Origin: Roseovarius salinarum
GTDB taxonomy: Bacteria; Pseudomonadota; Alphaproteobacteria; Rhodobacterales; Rhodobacteraceae
Reading direction: 5' to 3'
Assembly (NCBI RefSeq): GCF_002834145.1
Contig: NZ_PHNT01000013.1
Span: forward strand, 40,197-104,196
Length of the DNA: 64,000 bases
Under the pieces are notes generated by a model. It saw only the letters and a program-made list of their open reading frames with translations. It searched no databases and had not been told where the DNA came from. Position 1 is the first letter of the stretch. Every line of letters starts with the position of its first letter. The position numbers and the translations under genes are program-made. Below, in pieces: positions 18,964-27,784 of this stretch.

Positions 18964-20681
18964 CGCGATGCCTTCTTGCCGCCATCGCCGTTGCCGCGGC
19001 CGGCCTTCTGCCCGTTGTCTCCACGGCGCAGCAGGCGCCCCGGGCCGATGTGCCGCTGGGCCTGAACCTCGCCCCTGTCAACGACTGGAGCACGCAACAA
19101 CCCTTCATCGACGTGATGAAGACCGCACGCCCCTGGATCGGACACAAACCCGGCCAGTGGGGTGGCGTCGACCACGAGGCCTTGGCCGCGCGCGGCATCC
19201 TCGACGAAAACGGCTGGCCCACCGAGATTCCGCACGACCTTGGCTCCATCGGCACGCTGATCCTGACCGACCTGCCCGAAGACGCGGACATCTATGCCGG
19301 CCGCTACCTTCTGACCTTCCGGGGCGACGGCATTGTCGAGGTCGGCGGGAGCGCGGAAAACGTGCGCTACGGCGATGGACAGCTGCGGTTCGATTTCACC
19401 CCCGGCGGTGGGTTCGTCGGGCTGCGTATCCAGCGTAGCGACCGGCGCGGGACCGGCGACTACCTGCGCGACATATCGGTCGTGAAGATGGAGCACGCGG
19501 AGGCGTGGCGGCGCGGCAAACACTTCAACCCGCATTGGCTGGAGCGGATGCGCGGCGTCTCGGTGCTGCGGTTCATGGACTGGATGGACACCAACAATTC
19601 CAAGCAGGGCCGGTGGCAGGACCGACCGCGGCCCGACGACTACACCTACGCCGAAAAGGGTGTGCCCGCCGAGGTCATGGTCGCGCTGGCCAACGAACTG
19701 GGCGCAGACGCGTGGTTCTGCATGCCCCACCTCGCCGACGACGACTACATCCGCCGTTTCGCCGAGACCGTGAAGGCAAGGCTGGACCGGCCGAACCGGG
19801 TCTACGTGGAATATTCCAACGAGGTCTGGAACTGGATGTTCGACCAGACGAAATGGGCCGATACCCGCGCCGAGGCCCGCTGGGGCAAGGAGCACAAGGG
19901 GGTGCAGTTCTACGGCATGCGCGCCGCGCAGGTTGCACGGCTCTGGGCCGAGGTGTTCGGTGACGTGCGCGACCGGCTGACCACGGTGGTGGCCACCCAC
20001 ACCCGCTGGCTGGGACTGGAAACCCAGATCCTTGACGCGCCGCTGTGGGTCAACGAGGCGCCGGAGCAGAACGCCCCACCGGCGCAGGCCTTCGACGCCT
20101 ACGCCGTGACCGGCTATTTCGGCCATCCGCTGGGCAAACCCGAACGCCGCGACATGCTGGCGCGCTGGCTGGCGGAAAGCCGCGCTGCCGCGCGCGCGAC
20201 CGGGCAAGCCCAGGGGCTGTCCGGCGCTGCCCTCGAGGAGCACGTCGCGCGCCATCGCTACGACGCGGCCGTCGAGAAGGCCACCGAGGAGCTGGCGGAC
20301 GGGCGCCACTCGGGACAGGTTGACGGCACGCTGTCCAACCTGCTGGACCATATCCAGCCGCACCACGCGCAGGTCGCGCGTGACCGTGGTCTGGAGCTGA
20401 TCATGTACGAGGGTGGCACGCATGTCTTGGGGCACGGGCCCGTGACAAACGACGAAGAGATCACCGCCTTCTTCACGCACCTGAATTACACGCCACAGAT
20501 GGCGCAACTCTACCGCCGCCTCGTCGCCGGTTGGGCCGAAACGGGCGGTGGACTGTTCACCGCGTTCAACGACGTGATGAAGCCCATCAAATGGGGCAGC
20601 TGGGGCCATCTGCGCCACCTTGGCGACGACAACCCCCGCTGGCGCGCGATCCAGACGCTAAAGGACCCGGCGCTGCAATGA
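18960..20681 (+). CDS. Secreted clan GH-A-like protein (possible glycoside hydrolase)
   Basis: A 573-residue protein with a Sec signal peptide (about residues 1-23, ending STAQQ). An N-terminal beta-rich portion (about 30-170) is followed by a TIM-barrel-like part. YVEYSNEVWNW near residue 280 has the Asn-Glu signature of the acid/base in clan GH-A glycoside hydrolases, and IMYEGGTH near 480 could hold the nucleophile. It may trim or cleave the polysaccharide during export, as the periplasmic hydrolases of other exopolysaccharide loci do. The start overlaps the previous stop by ATGA, placing it firmly in the PKS-NRPS operon. I cannot name the family or substrate. Confidence 0.55.
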   Translation: MTRCLLAAIAVAAAGLLPVVSTAQQAPRADVPLGLNLAPVNDWSTQQPFIDVMKTARPWIGHKPGQWGGVDHEALAARGILDENGWPTEIPHDLGSIGTLILTDLPEDADIYAGRYLLTFRGDGIVEVGGSAENVRYGDGQLRFDFTPGGGFVGLRIQRSDRRGTGDYLRDISVVKMEHAEAWRRGKHFNPHWLERMRGVSVLRFMDWMDTNNSKQGRWQDRPRPDDYTYAEKGVPAEVMVALANELGADAWFCMPHLADDDYIRRFAETVKARLDRPNRVYVEYSNEVWNWMFDQTKWADTRAEARWGKEHKGVQFYGMRAAQVARLWAEVFGDVRDRLTTVVATHTRWLGLETQILDAPLWVNEAPEQNAPPAQAFDAYAVTGYFGHPLGKPERRDMLARWLAESRAAARATGQAQGLSGAALEEHVARHRYDAAVEKATEELADGRHSGQVDGTLSNLLDHIQPHHAQVARDRGLELIMYEGGTHVLGHGPVTNDEEITAFFTHLNYTPQMAQLYRRLVAGWAETGGGLFTAFNDVMKPIKWGSWGHLRHLGDDNPRWRAIQTLKDPALQ

Positions 20682-21523
20682 ACGGTGCGATTGCGCCCGC
20701 TGCCACGGTCATCGTGCCCGCCCACGACGAGGCGGAATTCATCGCGCCATGCCTCGCGGCGCTGCTGGCCTCGGATATTGCCGCGCCGGTAGAGGTGATC
20801 GTCGTCGCCAACGGCTGCACGGACGACACCGCCCGGATTGCAAAGGGGTTCCACGCGCCCGCCGAGACGCGCAACTGGCGTTTGCAGGTTCTGGAGCGCG
20901 AGCAGGGTGACAAGCTGCGCGCGTTGCAGGCCGGCGACGACGCGGCGGCGGCACCGGTGCGGATCTACCTTGATGCCGACACGCGGGTGAGCGCCGGCCT
21001 TCTTGGCGAGTTGATCGCCGCGCTCGATTCGCCCGGGCCGCGTTATGCCAGCGGGCGCCCGAGGGTCGCCCCGGCACGCAGCCCGGCCACGCGCGCCTAT
21101 GCCCGGTTCTGGCAGCGCCTGCCGTTCTTCCGCGCGCCGGCGCCGGGCTTCGGGATCTACGCGGTCAACGCCGCCGGGCGCGCCCGCTGGGATCGATGGC
21201 CGGCGATCATCTCCGACGACACCTTCGCGCGGATGAATTTCGCGCCGGAGGAACGTGTGGCCGTCGGCGCCCCGTACGACTGGCCGATGGTCGAGGGCTT
21301 CGGCCCGTTGGTCCGCGTGCGCCGGCGGCAGGACGCGGGCGTGCGCGAGATCGCCCAACGCTTCCCGGATCTTGCGAAGAATGCCGATCCGTCCGCCCGT
21401 TCCGCCAAGCTGCGGGCGGCGCTGCACGACCCGATCGGTTTCGCCGTGTACGCGGGCGTTGCCCTATGCGTCCGGCTGCCCCTCGGGCGCGGCGGATGGG
21501 CGCGGGGACGCGGACCCGCCTGA
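20678..21523 (+). CDS. Family 2 glycosyltransferase
   Basis: A 281-residue GT-A enzyme: VIVPAHDEAEFIAPCL at the N-terminus, VIVVANGCTDDTA, and the metal-binding YLDADTRV near residue 95. It is the last gene of the coupled operon (ATGA overlap with the gene before). Its 3' end overlaps the convergent GT4 gene by 60 bp, so its C-terminal 20 residues are read against that gene's C-terminus. Length fits a cytoplasmic GT2 without an integral membrane domain. Donor and acceptor are unknown. Confidence 0.8.
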   Translation: MNGAIAPAATVIVPAHDEAEFIAPCLAALLASDIAAPVEVIVVANGCTDDTARIAKGFHAPAETRNWRLQVLEREQGDKLRALQAGDDAAAAPVRIYLDADTRVSAGLLGELIAALDSPGPRYASGRPRVAPARSPATRAYARFWQRLPFFRAPAPGFGIYAVNAAGRARWDRWPAIISDDTFARMNFAPEERVAVGAPYDWPMVEGFGPLVRVRRRQDAGVREIAQRFPDLAKNADPSARSAKLRAALHDPIGFAVYAGVALCVRLPLGRGGWARGRGPA

Positions 21524-22729
21524 CCCGGCACCAACCGCACTGCGGAAATGCGCGGCAAGCTTTTCGGCCTCGCGGTGCATGTCGTGACGTTGCAGGACCC
21601 TTTGATGCGCGGCCCGGCCCATGCGTGCACGCGTCTCGGGCGGGGTGGCCGCGAGATCCTCCACCGCGGCGGCCAGTGCCTGCGTGTCACCGGCGGGCAC
21701 GAGCCAGCCGGTTTCCCCGGGGCGAACCAGTTCCGGGATCCCGGCGACATGGGTCGCGATCACCGGCCGCCCCTTGGCCATCGCCTCCATTATGACCATC
21801 GGCAGTCCTTCGGCGAAGCTCGGCATCACCAGCGCGTCCGCCTTGGACAGTTCGTCGCGCACCGCTTCCTCGTCCACCCAGCCGGTCAGCGTCACATGAG
21901 ACGTGAGACCTTGGCGGGCGATTTCGCGTTCGAACACCACGCGCAGGGGGCCGTCACCGATCAGCGTCAGGTGGATATCCGGCTGATCCCGACGCAGGCG
22001 GTCGATGACCGGGATCAGTCCCATCTGCCCCTTCTGCTCCACCAGCCGGCCGATACTGACCAGCCTCAGTCCCGTTTCGGGCGGCGGCGTGGGCGCGGCG
22101 TGACGCGCCGGGTCGATGCCGCAATGGACGACGCGGACCCTGCCCCAGTCACCGTGGTCCAGCCAGCGGCACAGCTGGCTGCGGCCGAACTGGCTGACGG
22201 CGACGACGAAGGCCGCATGCCGCATCTTCAGGGCAAGCGACAGCGCGCGTGGGGCGTCGAACTCCTCCGGTCCGTGCACCGTGAAGCTGTAGCCCGGGCC
22301 ACCCAGGGCGCGCAGCAGCATGGCGACGGCGGCCGCGTTGGTTCCGAAGTGCGCATGCACATGCTCGATCCGGTGACGGCGGCATGCGGTGAGCAGGTAA
22401 CACGCCTCGGCCAGGTAAACGAGGTGGCGCAGTCGGCTCCGCGCGGCCCGGCCGGCCAACCATGCCAGGCGCAGCGCGCGCAGGAACGCGGACGGCCGCC
22501 TCGCGAATGCACCCAGGACGCACCCCGCGAGTGCGCCCGCACCGGCGGCCAGAACGTACCGCGTTCGTTCGGCTTCCGCCACGTCCTGCGGATCAACCAG
22601 CGGCACGTCGGGCCGGCGCATGGCAAAGCGGTGAACCTCGACACCCTGCTCCTCCAGCGCCCCGAGTTCGCGGCGGATGAAGCTGTGCGAGGGCTGGGGA
22701 TAGGTATTCAGAACATAGGCGATTTTCAC
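21464..22729 (-). CDS. Family 4 glycosyltransferase
   Basis: A 421-residue GT-B enzyme. The N-terminus MKIAYVLNTYPQPSHSFIRREL is typical of colanic-acid-type GT4 enzymes. The C-terminal half has SIGRLVEQKGQ, then MPSFAEGLPMVIMEAMAKG with the E-x7-E donor-binding motif (Glu of FAEG and of IMEAM). It transfers a sugar from an NDP-sugar to a lipid-linked intermediate in the cytoplasm. It is divergent from the flippase gene with 165 bp between the starts, and its 3' end overlaps the convergent GT2 gene. Confidence 0.85.
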   Translation of the reverse strand: MKIAYVLNTYPQPSHSFIRRELGALEEQGVEVHRFAMRRPDVPLVDPQDVAEAERTRYVLAAGAGALAGCVLGAFARRPSAFLRALRLAWLAGRAARSRLRHLVYLAEACYLLTACRRHRIEHVHAHFGTNAAAVAMLLRALGGPGYSFTVHGPEEFDAPRALSLALKMRHAAFVVAVSQFGRSQLCRWLDHGDWGRVRVVHCGIDPARHAAPTPPPETGLRLVSIGRLVEQKGQMGLIPVIDRLRRDQPDIHLTLIGDGPLRVVFEREIARQGLTSHVTLTGWVDEEAVRDELSKADALVMPSFAEGLPMVIMEAMAKGRPVIATHVAGIPELVRPGETGWLVPAGDTQALAAAVEDLAATPPETRARMGRAAHQRVLQRHDMHREAEKLAAHFRSAVGAGSGGSASPRPSAAPEGQPDA

Positions 22730-22825
22730 GTCGTCACCGCGCGCAGGCCCTTTTGCGAATCACGCTAAACGTTGCGCCACGGCTTGAGAAGGCGAAGCCG
22801 CGGGCGTCTGGCCCCACTCACGCGA

Positions 22826-22854
22826 TTGACCGGGCACAACCGCCCCCGTAGCCT
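22826..22854 (+). promoter_or_regulatory. Candidate sigma-70 promoter of the flippase gene
   Basis: TTGACC (22826-22831) and TAGCCT (22849-22854) are separated by 17 bp, 40 bp before the ATG at 22895. It resembles the candidate at 3387 in the same locus. Found by eye only. Confidence 0.4.
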
Positions 22855-22894
22855 GCCAAAACAATTCTCTGGTTCGGGCAGGTCGGGGCGCAGG

Positions 22895-24259
22895 ATGCGC
22901 GTCATCAATGCATTTCGCGGGACGCAGCTGACGGCGCGCATCCTGCGCAGCACGTCCTGGGTGATCGTGGGTTTCGGCGGGTCGCAGGCGATCCGGCTGG
23001 GGTCCAACCTGATCCTTACCCGCATCCTCTTTCCCGAGGCTTTCGGCCTGATGGCGCTGGTGACAATGGTCAACGTCGGGCTGATGATGTTCTCGGACGT
23101 CGGGCTGGGGCCTTCGGTGGCGCGCAGCCAACGCGGCGACGAGCCCGAATTCCTCGATACCGCCTGGACCGTGCAGGTGATCCGCGGGATCGGGTTGTGG
23201 GCCGTGACGCTGGTGCTGGCCTCGCCGATGGCCGCACTCTACGACGAACCCGACCTCGCGCTTTACCTGCCGGTCGCCGGGCTTTCACTGATTGCCACAG
23301 GCCTGCTGCCGATGCGTGTCCTGACTGCAAGGCGGCACCTGCTGATCGGGCGGATGACCGTGCTTGACCTGACGGGCCAGCTGATCGGCCTGGGCGCGAT
23401 GGTCGCTCTGGCGCTGGCGACCCGCTCGGTCTTTGCGCTGGTGGTGGGCGGGGTCATTACGAACGTCGTCACGCTGATCCTCATGTCGGCCTTTTTGTCG
23501 GGACATCGCAATCGCTTCAGGATGGAACCGGCCGCGCTGCACGAGCTGATCCACTTCGGCAAGTGGATCTTCCTGAGCACCGCCTGCACCTTCGTCAGCA
23601 CGCAGGGAGACAAGGCGGTGCTTGGCAAGATGCTGACGCTCGAGGCGCTCGGCATCTACAACATCGGCTATTTTCTTGCCTATTTCCCGATGCAGATCGG
23701 CTTATCGCTGGCCAACTTTCTGCTCATCCCGATCTTCCGCGAACGCCCGCCGGGCGAATCCGCCGCCAACCGGGAAAAGTTGCGCAAGATGCGCTTCCTG
23801 CTCAGCGCGGGCATGTGCGGACTGCTGGCCGTCATGGCCCTCGCCGGCCCGCCGATCGTGGCCTTCCTGTATGACGACCGCTACCTCGACGCGGGCGCGA
23901 TAATGGTTGTGTTGGCCTGCGGGTTCGTGCCGCAGGCGATCGGAATCTCGTATTCGCGTGCGGCTCTGGCGGCCGGGGACTCGCGCGGGAACTTCGTGGT
24001 CTCGGGCACGCGCGCGGTGCTCCAGATGACGCTGCTGATCGCCGGGCTCCAGACCTTCGGGCTGATCGGTGGCCTGGCCTCGATCGGGGTGACGATGCTG
24101 GTGGTGCACCCGATCCTGATCCGGCTGGCCCGCCGTCACGCGGCATGGGACCCGCTGCACGACGCCGTGTTCTTCGCGGCCGGCGGAAGCCTCGCGGCCG
24201 TCGCGATCTGGTTGCACTGGGCCGAGATCGCCGAGCTTGCCACGATCCCGATGCGGTGA
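22895..24259 (+). CDS. Oligosaccharide flippase, Wzx-like (MOP superfamily)
   Basis: About 454 residues with twelve or so transmembrane segments. The SWVIVGFGGSQAIRLGSNLILTRIL-type N-terminus and the LGPSVARS segment match polysaccharide transporters of the PST/MVF group, which move undecaprenyl-linked repeat units across the inner membrane. I take the ATG at 22895; an in-frame ATG at 22772 would add 41 basic residues across the candidate promoter. Together with the polymerase-like gene at 3440 and the chain-length gene at 24275, it points to a Wzx/Wzy-dependent pathway. Confidence 0.8.
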   Translation: MRVINAFRGTQLTARILRSTSWVIVGFGGSQAIRLGSNLILTRILFPEAFGLMALVTMVNVGLMMFSDVGLGPSVARSQRGDEPEFLDTAWTVQVIRGIGLWAVTLVLASPMAALYDEPDLALYLPVAGLSLIATGLLPMRVLTARRHLLIGRMTVLDLTGQLIGLGAMVALALATRSVFALVVGGVITNVVTLILMSAFLSGHRNRFRMEPAALHELIHFGKWIFLSTACTFVSTQGDKAVLGKMLTLEALGIYNIGYFLAYFPMQIGLSLANFLLIPIFRERPPGESAANREKLRKMRFLLSAGMCGLLAVMALAGPPIVAFLYDDRYLDAGAIMVVLACGFVPQAIGISYSRAALAAGDSRGNFVVSGTRAVLQMTLLIAGLQTFGLIGGLASIGVTMLVVHPILIRLARRHAAWDPLHDAVFFAAGGSLAAVAIWLHWAEIAELATIPMR

Positions 24260-24274
24260 TGCCGCCGCGCGGGA

Positions 24275-25540
24275 TCAGGCGGGCGTGCCGCGCCGGCGCA
24301 GGCGCCGCAGCAACCCGCCTCGCCGGGGCCTGCTTGCCGCCGCCTGCGGGACCGTCACGATCGGCCGGTGGCCGAGGTCGCGCTGCATCAACGCGGCGCT
24401 GCGCACGACCGGCCGGCGCAACTCCAGCAGGAAAGCCAGCCCGAGGCCGGCCAGAAGGCTGGCGAAACTTCCCATCGTCGCCATCTTCTTGCGCGACGGC
24501 GTGAAGGGGTAGTCGGGACGAGAAGCCGGTTCGAGCAGCGTGAAATGCTCGGACTGGCGATGCGTTTCCAGCTGATGGGCCACCTCGGCCGCCTTGCGCT
24601 TGTCCCGCACGTCCTGAAGCTCGGCGCGCAGATCGTCCATCCGCTGGTCGTAGCGGGCCTGCTGCAACTGTACCTCGGGACCCCGCTGGCCGGTTTCCGT
24701 AAGGGCATCGAGGTTGTCGGTCAGGTAGGCGCGCTGCTTCGACAGGTTGTCGAGTTCCTCGCGAATCTCGTTTTGGCGCCGCTGGATCACGCGCGAGGAG
24801 GCCGCGCCGTCGCCGACCTGCTCGAGCCGGCTTTCCACTGCTATCATTTCCTGATCGATCGAAAGGATCGCGTCCCTGAGCGTCTCCATCTCGCGTTGGC
24901 GCGCCTCGACGCCGCCCGGCGCAGAGATCTGGTTTTCGCGACGGAAGGCGGCGATTTCATCCTCGAGGGTGGCGATCTGCTCCTGCAGCTGGTCCTCCCG
25001 CAGGGAAAAGAACGACAAGGTCTCTTGCGCACGCTCCAGCCGGCTGTCACGGCTCAGTGCGATGGTCCGGTCGGCCACCTCGGCGGCCAGCGCTTTCGCG
25101 CTCTCGCGGTCGATCCATTCCGCCGAAATCCGCACCAGTGACACGGCACCGTCGTCGCGCGTCCCGTCACTGGCCGCCTCGACGCCTTCAATCGTCACGG
25201 CGTCGCGAAGGGCGACCACCTGTTCGGTTTCCGTCATCCCCGCAAGATCGTCGAGCAGGTCGAGCTCCGCGGCGATCTCGCGGACCATTGCACGCGACAT
25301 TATGCGCTGCTGCACCAGTTGAAGGTGCCGGGCGGTGGCCCCCGACGCGGCCGACTGTGCCAGATCGCCGGCGACCTTCGCCGTCTGGACCTGCAGCACG
25401 GCGACGGACCGGTACTGGTGTGCCTGCGACGCGGCGAACATCACCGAGAACACCGCGCCCAGCACCGCCACGCCGAGGATGAGCATGCGGCGGCGGCGCA
25501 CCATGTCGCGCAGTTCGTCGATCCACTCCGTCAGGTTCAT
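24275..25540 (-). CDS. Polysaccharide chain-length determinant / GumC-like (Wzz)
   Basis: A 421-residue protein with a transmembrane helix at about residues 18-38, a long periplasmic coiled-coil region (about 160-340, rich in Glu, Gln and Arg), a proline-rich SRPDYPFTPSRKK segment and a second transmembrane helix at about 360-385. This is the co-polymerase layout that controls chain length and export. The cytoplasmic kinase domain is absent; the ATPase is the separate gene immediately upstream on the same strand (21 bp away). Confidence 0.85.
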   Translation of the reverse strand: MNLTEWIDELRDMVRRRRMLILGVAVLGAVFSVMFAASQAHQYRSVAVLQVQTAKVAGDLAQSAASGATARHLQLVQQRIMSRAMVREIAAELDLLDDLAGMTETEQVVALRDAVTIEGVEAASDGTRDDGAVSLVRISAEWIDRESAKALAAEVADRTIALSRDSRLERAQETLSFFSLREDQLQEQIATLEDEIAAFRRENQISAPGGVEARQREMETLRDAILSIDQEMIAVESRLEQVGDGAASSRVIQRRQNEIREELDNLSKQRAYLTDNLDALTETGQRGPEVQLQQARYDQRMDDLRAELQDVRDKRKAAEVAHQLETHRQSEHFTLLEPASRPDYPFTPSRKKMATMGSFASLLAGLGLAFLLELRRPVVRSAALMQRDLGHRPIVTVPQAAASRPRRGGLLRRLRRRGTPA

Positions 25541-25561
25541 GATCCCTGTGCCCTTTCCAGC

Positions 25562-26458
25562 CTAGCGCGCGTTTTCGCGGCCACGGTTGAGGACGACGCC
25601 AAGCAGCGGTGCCTTGCCATCAAGCTTGCGTTCGCACGTCTCCAGCTCGCTGGCCAGCGTCCGGGTGCCGTCCGCGACGACCAGGACGCAATCCACCTTG
25701 GGCAGAAACGCGGTCAGGTCGTCGCATTCCAGCATCGGCGGCAGGTCGCAGATCACGACGTCAGGGCACAGCGTGGCGGTCATCCTGTCGAGCATCTCGT
25801 CGGCGCGGCGGCTGTGCAGGATCTCGGCGGGATTGTCCGGCACGCCGTCGTTGACGCCGAGCGCCAACCCTTCGGAATGGCGCAGCAGGTGATCCATGAA
25901 GAAGGCCTCGCCACAAAGCACGCGCGAGATGTTGCCGGTCGCGCGGACGCCAAGGGCCGAGGCGACGCCGGGATGGCGCTGGTTGAGATCGAGAAGAAGC
26001 GTGCGCATTTCCGCGATGCCCGCGATTCCCAGCGCGAGGTTGGCGGCCGTGAAGGTGGTGCCGCAACCGCGCGTCGGCGCCGTCACCGCGACGCGGCTCC
26101 ACGATCTTTCTCGGAAGACCTGCAAAAGCTGCGTGCGCAGTTGATCCATGGCGTCGCGCACGCCGGGCACGTCCCGCCCGACGAGGGCGGCGTCCCGCGG
26201 CTTGACGAACTGGGCGTATCTCAGGTTGTCCCAGGCCGAAGCCGCCAGCGGATCCACGGCGATTTCACCTTCCAGGACGGACGGGCCGGGCAATTGTTCC
26301 GTTGTGCCCGCCTCGCCCGATGCGCCGACGATGCGCCGCCGAAGCGCGAGGTCGAACGGCATGTCGCGCTCGGACCTCGACACGGCGTGGCGCCGCCGCG
26401 CTGCCTTGGCGCCGTGTTGGCCGGTTGGCCCGAACGCGCCCTTGAACCGTTCCATCAT
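25562..26458 (-). CDS. CpsD/CapB-like ATPase of polysaccharide export, with deviant Walker A
   Basis: A 298-residue protein of the bacterial tyrosine kinase/ParA-like fold. The stretch QLRTQLLQVFRE before the P-loop, the Walker A' equivalent LLLDLNQRHPG and Walker B VVICDLPPML are all in order. The P-loop reads G131-C-G-T134-T135, so the usual lysine is a threonine. The C-terminus ends LNRGRENAR without a tyrosine cluster, so autophosphorylation of the classic kind is unlikely. It lies between the Wzz-like and priming-transferase genes and presumably partners the Wzz-like protein. Whether it binds ATP at all is open. Confidence 0.75.
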   Translation of the reverse strand: MMERFKGAFGPTGQHGAKAARRRHAVSRSERDMPFDLALRRRIVGASGEAGTTEQLPGPSVLEGEIAVDPLAASAWDNLRYAQFVKPRDAALVGRDVPGVRDAMDQLRTQLLQVFRERSWSRVAVTAPTRGCGTTFTAANLALGIAGIAEMRTLLLDLNQRHPGVASALGVRATGNISRVLCGEAFFMDHLLRHSEGLALGVNDGVPDNPAEILHSRRADEMLDRMTATLCPDVVICDLPPMLECDDLTAFLPKVDCVLVVADGTRTLASELETCERKLDGKAPLLGVVLNRGRENAR

Positions 26459-26506
26459 CTGGTCACCATTGCACGGGGGCCATCGGGGCCGTCCGCTCCT
26501 TCGCCA

Positions 26507-27277
26507 TCAACACCCGGTTCTCCGCAACACGACCCCGACCGTTTTCCAAAGCAGCCGCAGATCCTGCCAGAGCGACAACTGCTCCGCATAGGCCGCGTCG
26601 AAATGCGGCCGCTCCCGGAATTCGCCCTCGTTGCGCCGACTGACCTGCCAGGCCCCGGTGATCCCCGGCCGCAACGCGAAATAGGCCGCCGGGTCACCAT
26701 AAAGCGGAAGCTGATCGGGCATCATCGGGCGCGGCCCCACAAGGCTCATCTGGCCGCAGGCCACGTTCCACAGCTGCGGCAACTCGTCCAGCGAGGTCCG
26801 CCGCAACAGCGCGCCCACGCGGGTGATCCGCGGGTCGTTCCTGAGTTTCTGCGTCGCTTCCCATTCACGCCTGAGGTCAGGGTTTTCCGCCAGAAGGCGC
26901 TCAAGCCTGTCCTCGGCGTCGCGTACCATCGTCCGCAGCTTCACGATCGAGAACCGGCGTCCGTCGCGCCCGACCCGCAGCTGGCGGTAGAAGGGGTTGC
27001 CCCCTTCCACATACAGAAAAAGTGCCGATATCGCGATCAGCGGCGCATAGACCGGCAGAGCGGCAAAGACCAGCGCCAGGTCCAGCGCGCGCTTGCCGAA
27101 CCGGCGGTAGACGGAACGCGACCGGGGACGCTGCGGAGTGACGATCGTGGAGGCAGACAGGAGCCGCGCGTGCCGCGCCATCACGCCGGAATGCCGCGCC
27201 GACACGGCCGGTCCCGCGACACGAACCGCGCCCCCGCTCCGGTTGTCCCGATGATTGTGCAGGTCCAGTGCGGTCAT
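26507..27277 (-). CDS. Undecaprenyl-phosphate sugar phosphotransferase (ExoY/WbaP C-terminal type)
   Basis: A 256-residue polyprenyl-phosphate hexose-1-phosphate transferase. RFGKRALDLALVFAAL forms the membrane helix at about residues 60-85, followed by the family motifs VKLRTMVRDAE, RRTSLDELPQLWNV, MSLVGPRPMMP and RPGITGAWQVS. It starts repeat-unit synthesis by moving a sugar-1-phosphate onto undecaprenyl phosphate at the inner membrane. It is the first gene of the leftward operon with the CpsD-like and Wzz-like genes. The N-terminal 55 residues are variable and basic, so a later start is possible. Confidence 0.9.
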   Translation of the reverse strand: MTALDLHNHRDNRSGGAVRVAGPAVSARHSGVMARHARLLSASTIVTPQRPRSRSVYRRFGKRALDLALVFAALPVYAPLIAISALFLYVEGGNPFYRQLRVGRDGRRFSIVKLRTMVRDAEDRLERLLAENPDLRREWEATQKLRNDPRITRVGALLRRTSLDELPQLWNVACGQMSLVGPRPMMPDQLPLYGDPAAYFALRPGITGAWQVSRRNEGEFRERPHFDAAYAEQLSLWQDLRLLWKTVGVVLRRTGC

Positions 27278-27784
27278 CCCCGATACCCCGTTTGGTGCTG
27301 CCCGAATGATCCGGGCCGCTCCGCAATCCTCCGCCGTTGTCCCTGTTCACCGCCGGCTTTTGCGTCATGGGTCGCATCGGGCGACCCAAAAGCGCCGGTT
27401 TTTCGACACGATGCAGGCTTCTTCCTGCCCTGAAATCGCCTTATTCGAATCTATCAGCAGGCCGTCGTTTGTTAACGGAATCCTCAGAAACAGATTGTTT
27501 CCAAGATCGCGGAACTCTGGATTTTTGTATTTTCAACAGTAACTTGCATTTCGCGCGCCACGCGCCCGGCCCGCGACGGCGCCACACATCCGCGAAATGC
27601 CCGGCCCTGCGCAGTGAACGCGCAAGAACAATCCGCCGACATGCCGGGTTTTGTTCACGCAGCCGAAAACGGAATCGGGCGCTCGGCGCCGCGCGGTTGG
27701 CCAGGGCAACGTTCGGCGTGCATTGGCCCACGATTTCCTTTATCAAGCGCGGGGCCAGTCATCGGATCGGCTTGAGGAGGCTGC
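27278..27784. other. Divergent intergenic region between polysaccharide and denitrification loci
   Basis: This 507-bp stretch is the AT-richest part of the window, especially 27410-27545, and should hold the promoters for the leftward priming-transferase operon and the rightward regulator gene. A perfect 7-bp hairpin (TGGGTCG 27368-27374, CGACCCA 27382-27388) would lie in the leader of the leftward transcript. Only an ATCAA half-site is seen near 27755; no full FNR or NnrR palindrome was found. No gene is evident. Confidence 0.5.

Noticed and set aside
27750..27760. Possible FNR/NnrR site before the regulator gene
   Set aside because: Only an ATCAA half-site is present, and the matching left half is not recognisable.
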